From positions 124,001-188,000 of the forward strand of contig CAJTQT010000004.1 of the NCBI GenBank assembly GCA_910578325.1: a stretch of DNA of 64,000 bases, in the 5' to 3' direction. Position numbers and translations under genes: made by a program. Numbering within the stretch: position 1 is the first letter of the stretch; each line of letters begins with the position of its first letter. Shown in pieces: positions 8,937 through 19,500 of the stretch. Source of the stretch: an uncultured Christensenella sp. Lineage in GTDB: Bacteria > Bacillota > Clostridia > Christensenellales > CAG-917. The notes under the pieces were generated by a model. That model was not told the DNA's origin. It searched no databases and saw only the letters and a program-made list of their open reading frames with translations.

Positions 8937-10097
8937 TTACTCCGCCATTTCGGTCATAATATCGTACATAAGTTTCGGGTTGTCGGTCATTATTGCGTCC
9001 GCTCTGTTGTTGATAAGTTTTACTATATCGTCCGAATCGTTGATAGTCCAATACTGAACAGCAATACCCAGACTGTGCGCATAATCGATAAACTGCGGCG
9101 TCGCCATATCGAAGAATCCGTTGAAGCCCATAGGTATCTGCAAAACGTCATAGCCGAGTTTGTCGGGATTCTGTTTCACTCCCCAAAGGAATGCGTAATA
9201 AAAATTAAGCACTTCCAATATACCTGCCGAACGCTTTACTTTGCCGCCGTACACGTCGTCAATATATTTTGTTATATCGCCCTGAAAAGTTCCTACAATT
9301 GTGCGATCGGTAATGCCGAAACGCTCCATCGCCTCAAAGAGTTTGTCCATCGCCTTTTTGCCGACTTTGCCTTTATCCTTGATTTCGATTATATAATTAA
9401 GGTCGCCGTCGGGACGTTGTTCGGCAAGGTAAGTCAGGATTTCGTCAAGCGTAAGAATACGCACGTCATCGGGAATAACTTCGATGTCGCGATAAGGATA
9501 ACTTCCGTCGGGAGCCTGAAAATTATATCCGAAGTTCAACGTTTTGAGTTCCGCAAGCGTCTTGTCCTGAACTTTGACGTCTTTTTTGCCGAATACAGCA
9601 GGTCCGTCCGACGTACGGTCTACTTCGTGGTCGTGCATCAGTACGAGATGTCCGTCTTTCGTGAGGTGCAAATCAAACTCCACTATATCGACTCTGTAAT
9701 CGGATTCCATACAAAGTTTAAACGCCGACAGTGTTTCTTCCGGAGCAAGATCTCCGCCCGCGCGGTGCGCAGAAAGCATAGTGTTCTCACCGCCCAGCGT
9801 AATATACTGGTTGTCTCCATTGTACTCTACAACCGCCCCGACGCGCGCGTGCGCACCCGTCAGCGGCAAAATCAAAATGTTCAACACAAATACGAACAGC
9901 AATGCGAATACTATGGGCAAAACTATCCGTTTTGCAAGTTTCTTGCGCCGTTTCTTTTCTGCGGCTTTCTGTTCGCGTCTGATTTCGAACTCCGTCAGGA
10001 TTCCGTCCCCGTCGACAACACTCTTTTCAACGTCATTCGTAACGTCTGAAATTCCCGTCTCTTCCGCACCGTCTAACGTCTGCATTTCGTTTTCCAT
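8937..10097 (-). CDS. Membrane-anchored glycerophosphodiester phosphodiesterase
   Basis: Hydrolyses glycerophosphodiesters to glycerol-3-phosphate and an alcohol. The 386-residue protein has an acidic N-terminus (1-35), a Lys/Arg-rich segment (40-57) and one transmembrane helix (about 57-79); this predicts an extracytoplasmic catalytic domain. The GDPD TIM barrel starts at HRAGG (His111). Metal-binding/catalytic residues are visible as PEET (Glu120 or Glu121), VEFDLHLTKDG (Glu140, Asp142) and MHDHEVDRTSDG (His155). The end of the barrel carries the family Trp (VQYWTIND) and the terminal ADAIMTDNP. Likely substrates are teichoic-acid or phospholipid-derived diesters; which one is inference. 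It is a monocistronic gene with its own promoter at 10136-10164. Confidence 0.9.
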   Translation of the reverse strand: MENEMQTLDGAEETGISDVTNDVEKSVVDGDGILTEFEIRREQKAAEKKRRKKLAKRIVLPIVFALLFVFVLNILILPLTGAHARVGAVVEYNGDNQYITLGGENTMLSAHRAGGDLAPEETLSAFKLCMESDYRVDIVEFDLHLTKDGHLVLMHDHEVDRTSDGPAVFGKKDVKVQDKTLAELKTLNFGYNFQAPDGSYPYRDIEVIPDDVRILTLDEILTYLAEQRPDGDLNYIIEIKDKGKVGKKAMDKLFEAMERFGITDRTIVGTFQGDITKYIDDVYGGKVKRSAGILEVLNFYYAFLWGVKQNPDKLGYDVLQIPMGFNGFFDMATPQFIDYAHSLGIAVQYWTINDSDDIVKLINNRADAIMTDNPKLMYDIMTEMAE

Positions 10098-10135
10098 AAT
10101 TTCACCCTTATTCTATAAGATTTAATATTTATTTA

Positions 10136-10164
10136 ATTGTAGCATATATTTTACGGTTAGTAAA
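10136..10164 (-). promoter_or_regulatory. Promoter of the glycerophosphodiesterase gene
   Basis: Read on the minus strand: TTTACT (10164-10159), 17-base spacer, TACAAT (10141-10136), about 40 bases before the ATG. Confidence 0.6.
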
Positions 10165-10696
10165 TAACAAAAAATCACTATTTCAATAATCTATTGCATC
10201 ACTTTAAACGCATTTCTTAAATGCAAAAATCCTCAAACGAGGTATCCTTACCTTGATATATGCGCATATCCGCATATTGAAAAACTCCCCCGCTACTGCA
10301 CAAGTATCGCGCAAAAAAACATAAAAGATTCTCATTAAATAAATGCGCGTTTAAAATGCCTCACTAAATAAAATCCGTAAAACTACAACGATAGAACTAG
10401 AAAATGCGCACCGACAAGTCACGCTTTTCATATGAAAAAGCAATGGCAAATCACCAAATCGACAATTAGTCGCAGTTTACCCGAATTTTTACTTATTATT
10501 AAAAATTCAACACCTATTAAATAAAGCGCGAAGCGCGCCAACAAGCAAACAAATATGCGAAACGCTGCCTGATGTTTACAACGACAATTTGAACTGATAG
10601 CAAATATATGTTTGCGCATTAGAAACGAGAAAATGCGCATAAACAGGTCACGCTTTTTCAAATGAAAAAGCGCACCGCTTAGTGCGCATTTTCGAG
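10165..10696. other. Gene-free AT-rich stretch downstream of tRNA operon, with decayed repeat
   Basis: Over 500 bases without a supportable gene. The only long frame here runs antisense through the two tRNA genes and is rejected. It contains two copies of a 42-43 base motif (10400-10441 and 10629-10671, about 36 of 43 identical). The second copy forms the palindrome just 3' of tRNA-Thr; the first may be what is left of a lost tRNA unit. Confidence 0.45.
10629..10693 (-). terminator. Palindromic terminator-like structure 3' of tRNA-Thr
   Basis: Outer arms gaaaatgcgca (10629-10639) / tgcgcattttc (10683-10693) and an inner stem gcttttt / aaaaagc. It begins 4 bases after the encoded CCA of tRNA-Thr and would end the tRNA operon transcript. 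A diverged partial copy sits at 10400-10441. Confidence 0.6.
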
Positions 10697-10772
10697 TGGA
10701 GCTGCTAACCGGACTTGAACCGGTGACCTCATCCTTACCAAGGATGTGCTCTACCTGCTGAGCCATAGCAGC
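10697..10772 (-). tRNA. tRNA-Thr (GGT anticodon), CCA encoded
   Basis: Cloverleaf readable on the minus strand. The acceptor stem is GCTGCTA / TAGCAGC, the anticodon loop is TTGGTAA with anticodon GGT, and the T loop is TTCAAGT. It ends in an encoded CCA. It is the second gene of a two-tRNA operon, 19 bases after tRNA-Ser. Confidence 0.95.
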
Positions 10773-10791
10773 AGATGTTTCAGCGATAGAT

Positions 10792-10880
10792 TGGCGGAAG
10801 CGGAGGGATTCGAACCCCCGTGGGCTTGCACCCAAACGGTTTTCAAGACCGCCTCGTTATGACCGCTTCGATACGCTTCC
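10792..10880 (-). tRNA. tRNA-Ser (TGA anticodon), CCA encoded
   Basis: An 89-base class II tRNA on the minus strand. The acceptor stem is GGAAGCG / CGCTTCC, the anticodon loop is CTTGAAA with anticodon TGA, the long variable arm is typical of tRNA-Ser, and the 3' CCA is encoded. Confidence 0.95.
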
Positions 10881-10906
10881 AGACTGCCTGTCGTAGATGC
10901 TTTAAC

Positions 10907-10935
10907 AGTATATCAATTCTTTTACGTCGTGTCAA
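10907..10935 (-). promoter_or_regulatory. Strong promoter of the tRNA-Ser/tRNA-Thr operon
   Basis: On the minus strand TTGACA (10935-10930), 17-base spacer, TATACT (10912-10907), 27 bases before tRNA-Ser. Both hexamers are the same as those of the tRNA-Arg promoter at 44915. Confidence 0.9.
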
Positions 10936-11042
10936 ATACTGAAACGATATTTAGGGCAATTTATTTTATATCCTATCATAAATATGCCTTACACCTCTCT
11001 GCGACAGATAAATATTGGGATTTTTCAGTCGGCTCAACATAT

Positions 11043-11672
11043 TTATGCCGACACAGACAAATCGCCCGCGCAGTTTACGAATGCCGTGCTACCGCTTGCA
11101 AGAGCGGCTCCGCTTTCATCTGTTATACTGCGTCCGTTTGCAACAACCGACGAAAGATTCGGACAGGATGCAAAAGTAAAGTTTTCCACAACGCAGTTTT
11201 CCCCCGCGCCGTTCTCGTCCACGCCGAATACAACTTTTTTAAGGTTTGGCAAGTTTGCAAAAGTCATTGCATTGACTTTTTTGACATAAGGCGAAATATA
11301 CACCGTCACAGGAAGTTGTTTGAAGGTCACATCCGCAAATATGCTGTTTGAAAGTTCGACAACCTTACAGGACTTGCCATCAACAGTAATGTACGAAGGA
11401 ATAATCACGGTTTCAAGATTCAGCGCGTATTCATCACCGTGAAAACCCGTTACGACAGCCTCGACGGTAATATCGTTTGTAATTATACCTTCAAAGTATT
11501 TTGCCCACGGATTCCAGTCCTCCGGACTGTCGACCGCAGGCGCGACCGTATTCTCTCCCGATCCGGCACCGCCCGAAGTCCAGATTGCGGCGGTAAATCC
11601 TATACTCAGTACGAATACGGAGAGCATTACAACGGAAAGAAGCAATACTGATATTTTAAATTTTTTAGTCAT
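11043..11672 (-). CDS. Small exported protein with BspA-type leucine-rich repeats
   Basis: The start is the ATG at 11672, preceded by GGAGGTGAGG and overlapping the upstream gene by 8 bases; a longer frame back to 11735 is only overlap. The 209-residue protein has a basic N-terminus and a hydrophobic helix (about residues 5-30, FKISVLLLSVVMLSVFVLSI). After it comes FTAAIWTSGG, which resembles but does not fully match the SipW-type signal of its two upstream neighbours. The second half reads as BspA-type repeats (VYISPYVKKVNAMTFANLPN, LKKVVFG, FASCPNLSSV), a surface-binding fold. It is the last gene of the four-gene surface operon started by the giant GLUG protein. Function is unknown; a partner of the giant protein is a guess from context. 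Confidence 0.65.
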   Translation of the reverse strand: MTKKFKISVLLLSVVMLSVFVLSIGFTAAIWTSGGAGSGENTVAPAVDSPEDWNPWAKYFEGIITNDITVEAVVTGFHGDEYALNLETVIIPSYITVDGKSCKVVELSNSIFADVTFKQLPVTVYISPYVKKVNAMTFANLPNLKKVVFGVDENGAGENCVVENFTFASCPNLSSVVANGRSITDESGAALASGSTAFVNCAGDLSVSA

Positions 11673-12462
11673 TTGCCTCACCTCCGTCTGTCTTATACTG
11701 TCCTTCGCGGATGAAACGTCCGTCATCGAGCGCATTGAGTTTAAAGTTGAATTTTATTACGGTGTCCAGCAAATCCAAATTGCATTCCTCGTCTATTTTA
11801 TTGAAATACAACTGAACCTTAACGTAGTACGTGATTCCGGGCTGCACAAGCAAATATAGGTCGTAATTCTGCAAGCAATAGAATATGTTTCCGCCTGTAA
11901 GCGGCTCGTAATCCTGAGTTGTGGTCAGAACGCCTTTCTCGCTTTCGAATTTTCCCTCCTCGTTTAGTTGCGCTTCTACAAGGCACATTATAACGTCGAA
12001 TTCGTCGATGTAGTCGAACGGAGTTTCCGACTCGTCGTCGGACAGATTTGCCGAAACCAGACTCAGCGCAAGAGATTTTCGGTTTTCTTTTTCATAACCG
12101 CTGTCGGGAGTACCTATAAACTGTATAGGCAAATACATAGTTGCAGCAACAGGCGCCTCCGTCACGCCTGCGGGAAGCGTTTCAGCCCGCAAGGCCGCGC
12201 CGACAGGCGGTATCGCTCCGTTTTTCAGGAAATATCCTCTTTCGGCAACGGCAGGATAAATGCTCTCGCCGCTCATACCCTTTACCGAATTGATATCGAT
12301 AGACGCAACGTCCTGCAAAGTGTCGGATTCGATAATAAATCCGCCTTCTCTGGCCGACTTCATATCGCCGAACCACGCCGCCGATACGCCGACAACGGCA
12401 ACCACAAATGCGAGTGCCATTATACAGGACGATATGATGAGTGTGCGTTTTGTCTTGTTCAT
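11665..12462 (-). CDS. Exported protein with SipW-type (TasA-like) signal peptide
   Basis: A 265-residue protein. The N-terminus KTKRTLIISSCIMALAF leads into VSAAWFGDMKS, which matches the (A/L)AWF-(S/T/G)D signature of SipW-dependent signal peptides found on TasA, camelysin and their clostridial relatives. The mature part is a beta-rich domain without recognisable catalytic motifs, containing FIIESDTL just after the signal as in TasA-like proteins. It overlaps the next gene by 8 bases and starts 22 bases after its upstream neighbour, so the three small genes are translationally linked. TasA relatives form matrix fibres; whether this protein does so is inferred only from the signal type and setting. 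Confidence 0.62.
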   Translation of the reverse strand: MNKTKRTLIISSCIMALAFVVAVVGVSAAWFGDMKSAREGGFIIESDTLQDVASIDINSVKGMSGESIYPAVAERGYFLKNGAIPPVGAALRAETLPAGVTEAPVAATMYLPIQFIGTPDSGYEKENRKSLALSLVSANLSDDESETPFDYIDEFDVIMCLVEAQLNEEGKFESEKGVLTTTQDYEPLTGGNIFYCLQNYDLYLLVQPGITYYVKVQLYFNKIDEECNLDLLDTVIKFNFKLNALDDGRFIREGQYKTDGGEAND

Positions 12463-12484
12463 ATTTGTGTCTGCCTCTTATGAA

Positions 12485-13480
12485 TCATTGAGTCTGCGAA
12501 TCTTCGTTTTTGTATATCTCGGAAACCTTTATAGTCGCGCCGAATTCGAACGTCGCGCCGAAATATGCCATATTCGAAAAATACATCTGATTGTTGCTTG
12601 CCTCGCCGAAGATTTTTTTAAGTTCTTCCGCGGAGTACAGATCTGTCACCGTTTTATCCCTGTCCGCAACGCAGAACTGCGCCCAGAAAAGTTTTTCGGG
12701 AGCGAATACGATATAAAAATCGAATCCCGTATTCTCGGCGTGCAACAAAATGTCTTTGTAACCGCCGCCGAGTATGGAATAAGAAGCGTCCACCTCTTCT
12801 TCCCCCACATTTTTAATCAGGTGGTTTTCATCGAAAGTCAACTTTCCGTACGGAGTATACCACACCTCGCCGTCTGACGGAAGACGGTAATTCATCACGC
12901 TGTTTTCGTCGGTTACGCTGTCCCCTATAAAATTCACGTCGGGATTCTGAGCGTTATGCGGCTTGAAATACCAAGTAAACGCATAAGGAATATCGCTTGC
13001 GGCAAAACCGCCTGCGCCGCTGTCATAGGAATTGAGCACTCCGCCGCTTTTACTTTCGATTTTAGCGGTATCCAGCGCCATACTCATATCGATATCCGCG
13101 TCTTCGGTATCGAGCACGATTGTCGTAATAAAATAGTACGGAGAGTCCAGCATATACTGCTGCAATCTGCTCGCGCTGCTGCCGAAACCGCCGTAGGTCT
13201 GACCGTTGTATTCCGTGCGCAATCGGCCGTTGGAATCGATTGCCGTCTGCCCTTTGTATTTTATATTGCGAGTCGTAGAATCCATAGCCGACGTAAACGA
13301 AAGCATAAACGATTTCTGCACGTTCAGGGTTATGGACTGAACGGTCGAAGTATTATCCTGTGAAAACCAGGCAAAGGACACACTCACCATAATAACGGTG
13401 ATAAATATGACCAGAATCGGGATTGCAAGTCCCGCAATCATTTTAAATCTTTTACCTTTTGCAGTTTTGTTCTCTTCCAT
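12485..13480 (-). CDS. Exported protein with SipW-type (TasA-like) signal peptide
   Basis: A 331-residue protein. A basic start (KTAKGKRFK) is followed by a long hydrophobic helix and VSFAWFSQDNTSTVQSI, a clear SipW-type cleavage region. The mature domain (about 40-331) is beta-rich with Tyr/Phe/Gly-containing strands and no enzyme motif. The ATG follows GGGGA by about 7 bases. The gene starts 63 bases after the stop of the 6,309-residue surface protein on the same strand, with no terminator visible between them, so co-transcription is likely. Candidate matrix or fibre subunit that accompanies the giant adhesin; unproven. Confidence 0.62.
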   Translation of the reverse strand: MEENKTAKGKRFKMIAGLAIPILVIFITVIMVSVSFAWFSQDNTSTVQSITLNVQKSFMLSFTSAMDSTTRNIKYKGQTAIDSNGRLRTEYNGQTYGGFGSSASRLQQYMLDSPYYFITTIVLDTEDADIDMSMALDTAKIESKSGGVLNSYDSGAGGFAASDIPYAFTWYFKPHNAQNPDVNFIGDSVTDENSVMNYRLPSDGEVWYTPYGKLTFDENHLIKNVGEEEVDASYSILGGGYKDILLHAENTGFDFYIVFAPEKLFWAQFCVADRDKTVTDLYSAEELKKIFGEASNNQMYFSNMAYFGATFEFGATIKVSEIYKNEDSQTQ

Positions 13481-13543
13481 TATTATTCCCCGAGACGGTA
13501 TTGCCGCCTCCTTAGATAATTCTCATTTACGGCATCTAACCGA

Positions 13544-16500
13544 TTATTCCGACTTCAACAGTTGCGACGGCGCGACGTAAACGCCTGCACAGGCGGTTTC
13601 AATCTCAAACATCTTTGCAGCGCCGTCCCACGTACGGATATAAATCGAGAATCCGTTTGCTATCACCTGTCCGAAGAACGCGCCGCGAGCGGTGCTCAGA
13701 ACGTATGTGGAATACATATATACGTCATTCCTCAACTCAAACGTGGCAAATCTCAACTCTCGCATAAGCGCGATTCCCTGCTGATTTGCTATCACGATTG
13801 CGTCGCCGTCGTCGTCCGTGCCGTGTCTGTCTCCGACAAGCATACTAGTTGCGCCGATTGAATACACCGCAACGGGTTTGCCATCCACCGACGTCGTTGC
13901 GTCTGTCTTATGATACATAAGTATATAAATATCGATAATATCCGCAAGACGCATACTTTCGTGAGGATATGTTTTGCTGAGTTCGTCGCCGTCGAGGGCT
14001 GTCAGTCTGACATCGTCGAGCACGTCGTACTCGCCTGCGGCATTCGGAGTTTCATCCGTATAGTAGTATGGATTCGCCGCCGAATATCCGCTCAGCGAAC
14101 CGCGGTACAACTCGCTGTAAGAAACGCCGCCGCTTACTGCCGTGCCGTTTTCCCAAACAGCATTGTTCATAAACGCCGCCGTGCCGCCGACTGCGGAACC
14201 GTCTCCCGTAAGTCCGCCTGCTCGCACGCCGGAGCCTTTCGTCCAAATCTGCATAAGCGATACAGCGTCCGAAACCGCGCCGCCTGCGGAAAGTCTGCCG
14301 ATTATGCCGCCGACGTTTGCCGTAACGGCGTTTACGTCGATATTGCCCAAAGCCACCGCTCCTTCGATATTCGAGGACGCCGTGCCGAATATGCCGCCTA
14401 CGTACGCGCTTCCGTTTACAGCAACGGTTATAGAACCGTGCACGCTGACGTTGCGCACGCTATCCTGTACGCTCTCGCCCGCGATACCGCCTACGTACGC
14501 ATTTCCGCTTCCTCCGACGGTTATATTGACATTGCGCAGATGCACGTTTCCGACCTCTCCGACAATTCCGTCGGCGGACGCGATACGTCCGAACATTCCG
14601 TAATAGTTATCGCCGCCGTTTGCGTTGCCGATAATATTAAGACCGTCTATAACGTATCCGTTGCCGTCATACACGCCGTCGAAATCGCCGATGAACACTC
14701 CGCCTATCGCGACGACCTGATTGCCCACGCCAGACTTGACGAAGTTGGTCAGATACTGACCGCCCGCGCCCCAGTCGTAACTCTCTTCCTCAACGACGTT
14801 TCCGTCGCCGTCGTAAGTGGTCTTTAAGAACATTCCGTCGAGTATTGCTATATCCTGAGCCGTAAGAATGCCCGAGATGTTGGATACCTGTCTGAACTTG
14901 TCATAGGACGTCGGCATACTGTTTTCATCAACGTAGTAATAACCCCAGCCGCTGTTTTCGCCTTCGCTCTGATTGAGAAATACGTATCTTCCGCCGCCCG
15001 CTTCGCTTTCGAGATAGGCGAAATACTCGTCCCAACTGCCTATGACGATTTCGTTACCTTCGGCGTCGAGGAAGGGGTAGCCGTTTTCATCTGCGGTCGG
15101 ATAACCTACGCCGCTTTCATAGTCCGCGTTGGAGGCGACAAGTCTCCAGTTCGCCTGCGAGATGATTGTGCCGAACTCATCGTTTCCGCTCTTTCCGACA
15201 GAATAGTAATAAGTCGCTATCATAAGTCCCGCGATAGAACCGATTTCAAACTCGTCCTTGTCGATGAAGTATCCTATCGTAAGAACGGGCTGGTTGCTGA
15301 GTTGATAGTTGATATGCGCGCCGCCCGTCGACGTGAGTTTCGCCGAGAGAATATTGCTTCCGACCGAACCGCGTATAACCGTATACGACTTATAAATCGC
15401 GGGAATCTCATTTCCGTTCGCGTTGTTGTTTTCGTACTTCCAGTTATTTATGACTGCGACCGTCAGTTTATCCTCTTCCCTGACACCTGCGGCGGAACCT
15501 ATGATGTCTTTCCAGTCCTGATTATAGGTGTTGTCCGCGTTGGCGTAACTCTGCGCGGTATGCTGATAATTCGCTTTAAGCGTATAAGGCGTGATTTCTA
15601 TTCTCAAACCGCCCACGCCGCCGTTTTTAGCGTCGTTTACAGTAACCGCACCGCCCGAAGAGGAATTGCCCGTCTTGTCACCCACGTTTGTGGAATTGCC
15701 TATGAGCACTATAAAGTTATAGTTCGATGCCGCGGAGCCGCTCATAGTGAACACAAGTTTCTTATATTTGTATTCGCCTTCGCCGTATAAATCGGAACCG
15801 ATTGCGAGGTCTGTTCCCGAACCCGTCACGTTGTTTACGTAAGAGTCGAACTGCATTCTTCCCGCAGTCGCTTCTGCAAACTGCGCGGTTATGATAACCG
15901 AGCCGCTCAAATCCGCGGTTGCGAAGTTGGAAACCGTAAATCCTTCTCCCGAACGGCTTACCGCGCTCACCGCAGTTCCGCTTCCGCCTACGTTGACAGC
16001 GCCTGCCGCACCGCCGTACCATTGATATCCGTCATATACGCGCGTAGCCGCTCCGTTGCGGAGTCTGTCCAGCCGCACCACCAGTTGACGCGCGTTTATG
16101 ACGCCGTTGCCTACCATGAACGTCATTCTGTCGGTGCCGGTAGTAAAGTCGAAATTGTTTGCGTCCGCTCCGGTTATGGTAACTGTGTAAGTGATGACTT
16201 TGTTTGTACCCACCTGAGCGTTGTTGTACTGCGCGCTTACTGTGCAGGATGACACGGACGGCGCGATGGTATCGTTGAACATCGGCGTTCCTACGCTTGA
16301 CGCGGCGACGTTTGCGGTGGCGTCGTATATCTTCGTCACTATGTTTCCTCTCATTCCGGAAACTCTGATCTGACGCTGTTTGATTCTGTACGTCCCGTTC
16401 TCGGCGGTCTGTCCCGCGACAAAAGAAATCTCATAGTTGGCAAGTTGCGCCGAACTTACGGAGCCTGCGGCGTTGCTGCCGCTGATTGCAATGCTATCCG

Positions 16501-19500
16501 TCTTGGCATTCGCCGTATAATTGCCTGCGTTTATAGCGTAGGGAGTTCCTCCCAGCGAAATTTTCAGAGTCTCTGTATTCGACGACGCGTTCCGGATTGA
16601 AATCGTAGTCTGAGCGTTGCCCATCACGTAGTTGGAAGTCAGCGACATTCCGTCAATCGGATTTGTCAGACTGCCGCTAAGGGATATACCGTGCGCGGCG
16701 GTGTCATAAGTCCATTCTCTGGTGTTTCCCCACATAAGAGTTATATGCGCGGGCGTGATCACAACCGAGCCGCTGCCCTTTTCATAAGTGACATTGAAGT
16801 TCTTAGAACCCGTAACGGTGTCTATTTCCGCGCCGTATTCTCCGACGTTTACCGCAAGTTTGCTCTTAGTTCCGTCCGAAGCGGCGTATACAAGAGTAAT
16901 CCTCACCTGATTGTCCGCCGGGGTCTGGTTTGCGGAAAGCATTCCGCCGAACATTGACAGCGTATACACTCCCGTTCCGTTGTTGAAAGTCGTCTGCGGA
17001 TTCGCGTCGGGATTATCCGCGTTTGCCATTATGCCGCCCTGAATCTCGTGGAATCCGCCGTTGTAAACCGCGCTGGTAGTTCCCGACAGCCCGACAGTAA
17101 CGTCAAGCGGCAGAATTGTGCACTTGCCGGAGAGCGTAGTTCCCTGAGCAAACGCGCAGTTGTCAGATTCGCTTCTGGGCACGCCCACAGCGTATCCTCC
17201 GTCCTTGACGTTCGGACCGACCTCAAATGTAACTTTTGCCGTGCTTTCGTCTATCGTTTCGACAGTGTAAGCAAATTCAAAGTTTATACCCGCGAATATA
17301 GTTTCTATTTCTTCTTTCAGAACCGTAAGATTGTCAAACGGATCTTTTGCCGTAAGAGTAACCGCGTAATCGTGCGGACGCGAGTTATACGTTCCCATCG
17401 GATCATCTTCCCAGTCGAGCGTAAACTCGTTGGGCACAATCTTGCAGAACTCGTAAATATAACTGTCCGCATAAGCGTCCGAGCCTTTAACGACGCTTTC
17501 CGCGCTTATATAATAGTTTCTGTCTTCCGTAGCGGGCAGACCGTTAAAATAGGTCTGAGTATCGAAATGAATTTCATAGGTACCCAGATCTCGCAGATTG
17601 TCCGCGCGGACGATGCTGCCGTTCGGAATCCAGTTTATAACATATTTATCCGAAGAAACGGGTGTAAGCATAGTCTTGTTTGCAGAGCCAGAATACATCA
17701 CGTTTTCTACGTTTGCGCCGCTGACGGGGATATAAACCACCGACGGAAGGAACTGAGCGACAAACTCCGAAGAATTCTTTCCGTCCTCGTCAACCCAGCC
17801 CTCGAAATTGAACTGCATATCGTGCATACCGCCGTTGAACGCGTATACGTTGCTCGGATACGACGTGCGGTTGACGACGATTTTCAATTCCTGCGGTTCA
17901 ACCTTAATGGGCGTTTCCCTGTCCTCGGATTTATAGTTGTGCGAACTCTCTCCCTCGTTGGAAACAAGGCTTGTCTTTACGGAGCCTTCGAAACTGTCCG
18001 TAAATTTGAACGTTATCGTAATTCTCCAACCTTTTTCAAGATAGGATTCCTCGTTTATGTTTTTAAGTTCGAGGTCTTTACCCGCTTCCTGCGAAATACC
18101 GGCAAGATACATTCTTGACGAACCGAGCGGATACAGCGTTCTCGAAGCGGAGGCCTCTTCGTAGGAGTACGACGTTTTCTCTGCGTTGAGCAATTCGGAA
18201 ATATTCAACTTTCCTTCGATTTTGTACAGTTCGTCGAGCAAGGTATCGCTTTCGCCGTTTCCGAGAGCGAATATAACCGCGCGTCTCAAATCCTTGTCCA
18301 GAGGCGCGATACCGTCGATAGTAAGCACGACTTCGGCGTTTGTATTTTTACCGTTGTACTTCTCGTCCTTATTCACAATGCTCACGCCGAGTTCGAATTT
18401 GTTTATGCGCAGTTTATCGTCGTCCGACGTGCTGTCGGGATCGGAACTTATTCCGCCTATCTTTGCAGGTTTGCCGAATGCGTCATAATAGTAGATGCTG
18501 ACTTCGACGAGATAAGTGCCCTCTTCGTACAGTCCGTTTGCGGATATCGGCGTACCGTCTTTCTTTCTGACGCTGTCCATTGTGTATACGTAGTTGCCGC
18601 TTGTTCCGACCGCCTCTTTGTCAAAATCGGAAACGTACTCGATATACCGCGTTTCGGTCGTTCCGTTCTCATCGGTCACGCGGCTTACTTCGTCGGTTAT
18701 GGGCACGTAACGCTCGTAACCGTTGTAAGTCAGAGTTCCGCCGATACCTACCGCGCGGTAGTAGACAACCACGTTGTTTGCAGTGTGCGTATTTGCGGTT
18801 ATAAAGAACGGGGCGTCGGCATTTGCGGTGCCGTCGGGATTTGTACCGTGCCAGATGGTCGGTTTTTCTCCCGTAGCGTCCATATACAGATAATAGCCGC
18901 TGACCGTGCTCGCGAGCGCGGACGCATATATTGAACCGCTCTTAGGCGCATATATATTCTGTTCATCGGGAACGACTATATAATCTCCGTTTTCATCCTT
19001 ACCTTCCTGCGGAGGTTCGGGGCTGCCCGTTACCGTCGTACCCTCGACCTTTGCAACTATACCTGAAATCAACAGAGTTTTATCTCTTTGCGAAGCGAGT
19101 TCCTGCGCAGTATATGCATTGGCAATACGTTTCCAGTACGCAAGTTCGCTTTCTCTCGAAGCCGCGTCGCCGAGTATGCTCGGGAAATCGGAATCGGGAG
19201 CGACGGTGTGCGTCGCGTCGAGACCTTTACGGTTGTTGGCGTATACGTAGTACCAGCCCGTATGACCGCCTTCCGCGCCCGTCGTATAAACCGCGGTGCT
19301 GCCCTTGTCGTACGCCCACACTCCGTTTATGAGTTGGACGGGATGTCCTGTTACGTCGTTGAGATACTGGCTCCAACTGCGCTCGTCATTCTCGTCGCCA
19401 AGGAAGTTTGCAACAGTGCCGTAGTCGTCGGTGAGTTCCTTTGTAAACACCGTGTTTCCGAGTTTTGCGACTTCGTATTTACCGAGATTATTTACAATAT

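Noticed and set aside
10428..10835. Open frame of 135 codons on the minus strand
   Set aside because: It runs through both tRNA genes and the terminator palindrome; its amino-acid sequence is just tRNA translated.
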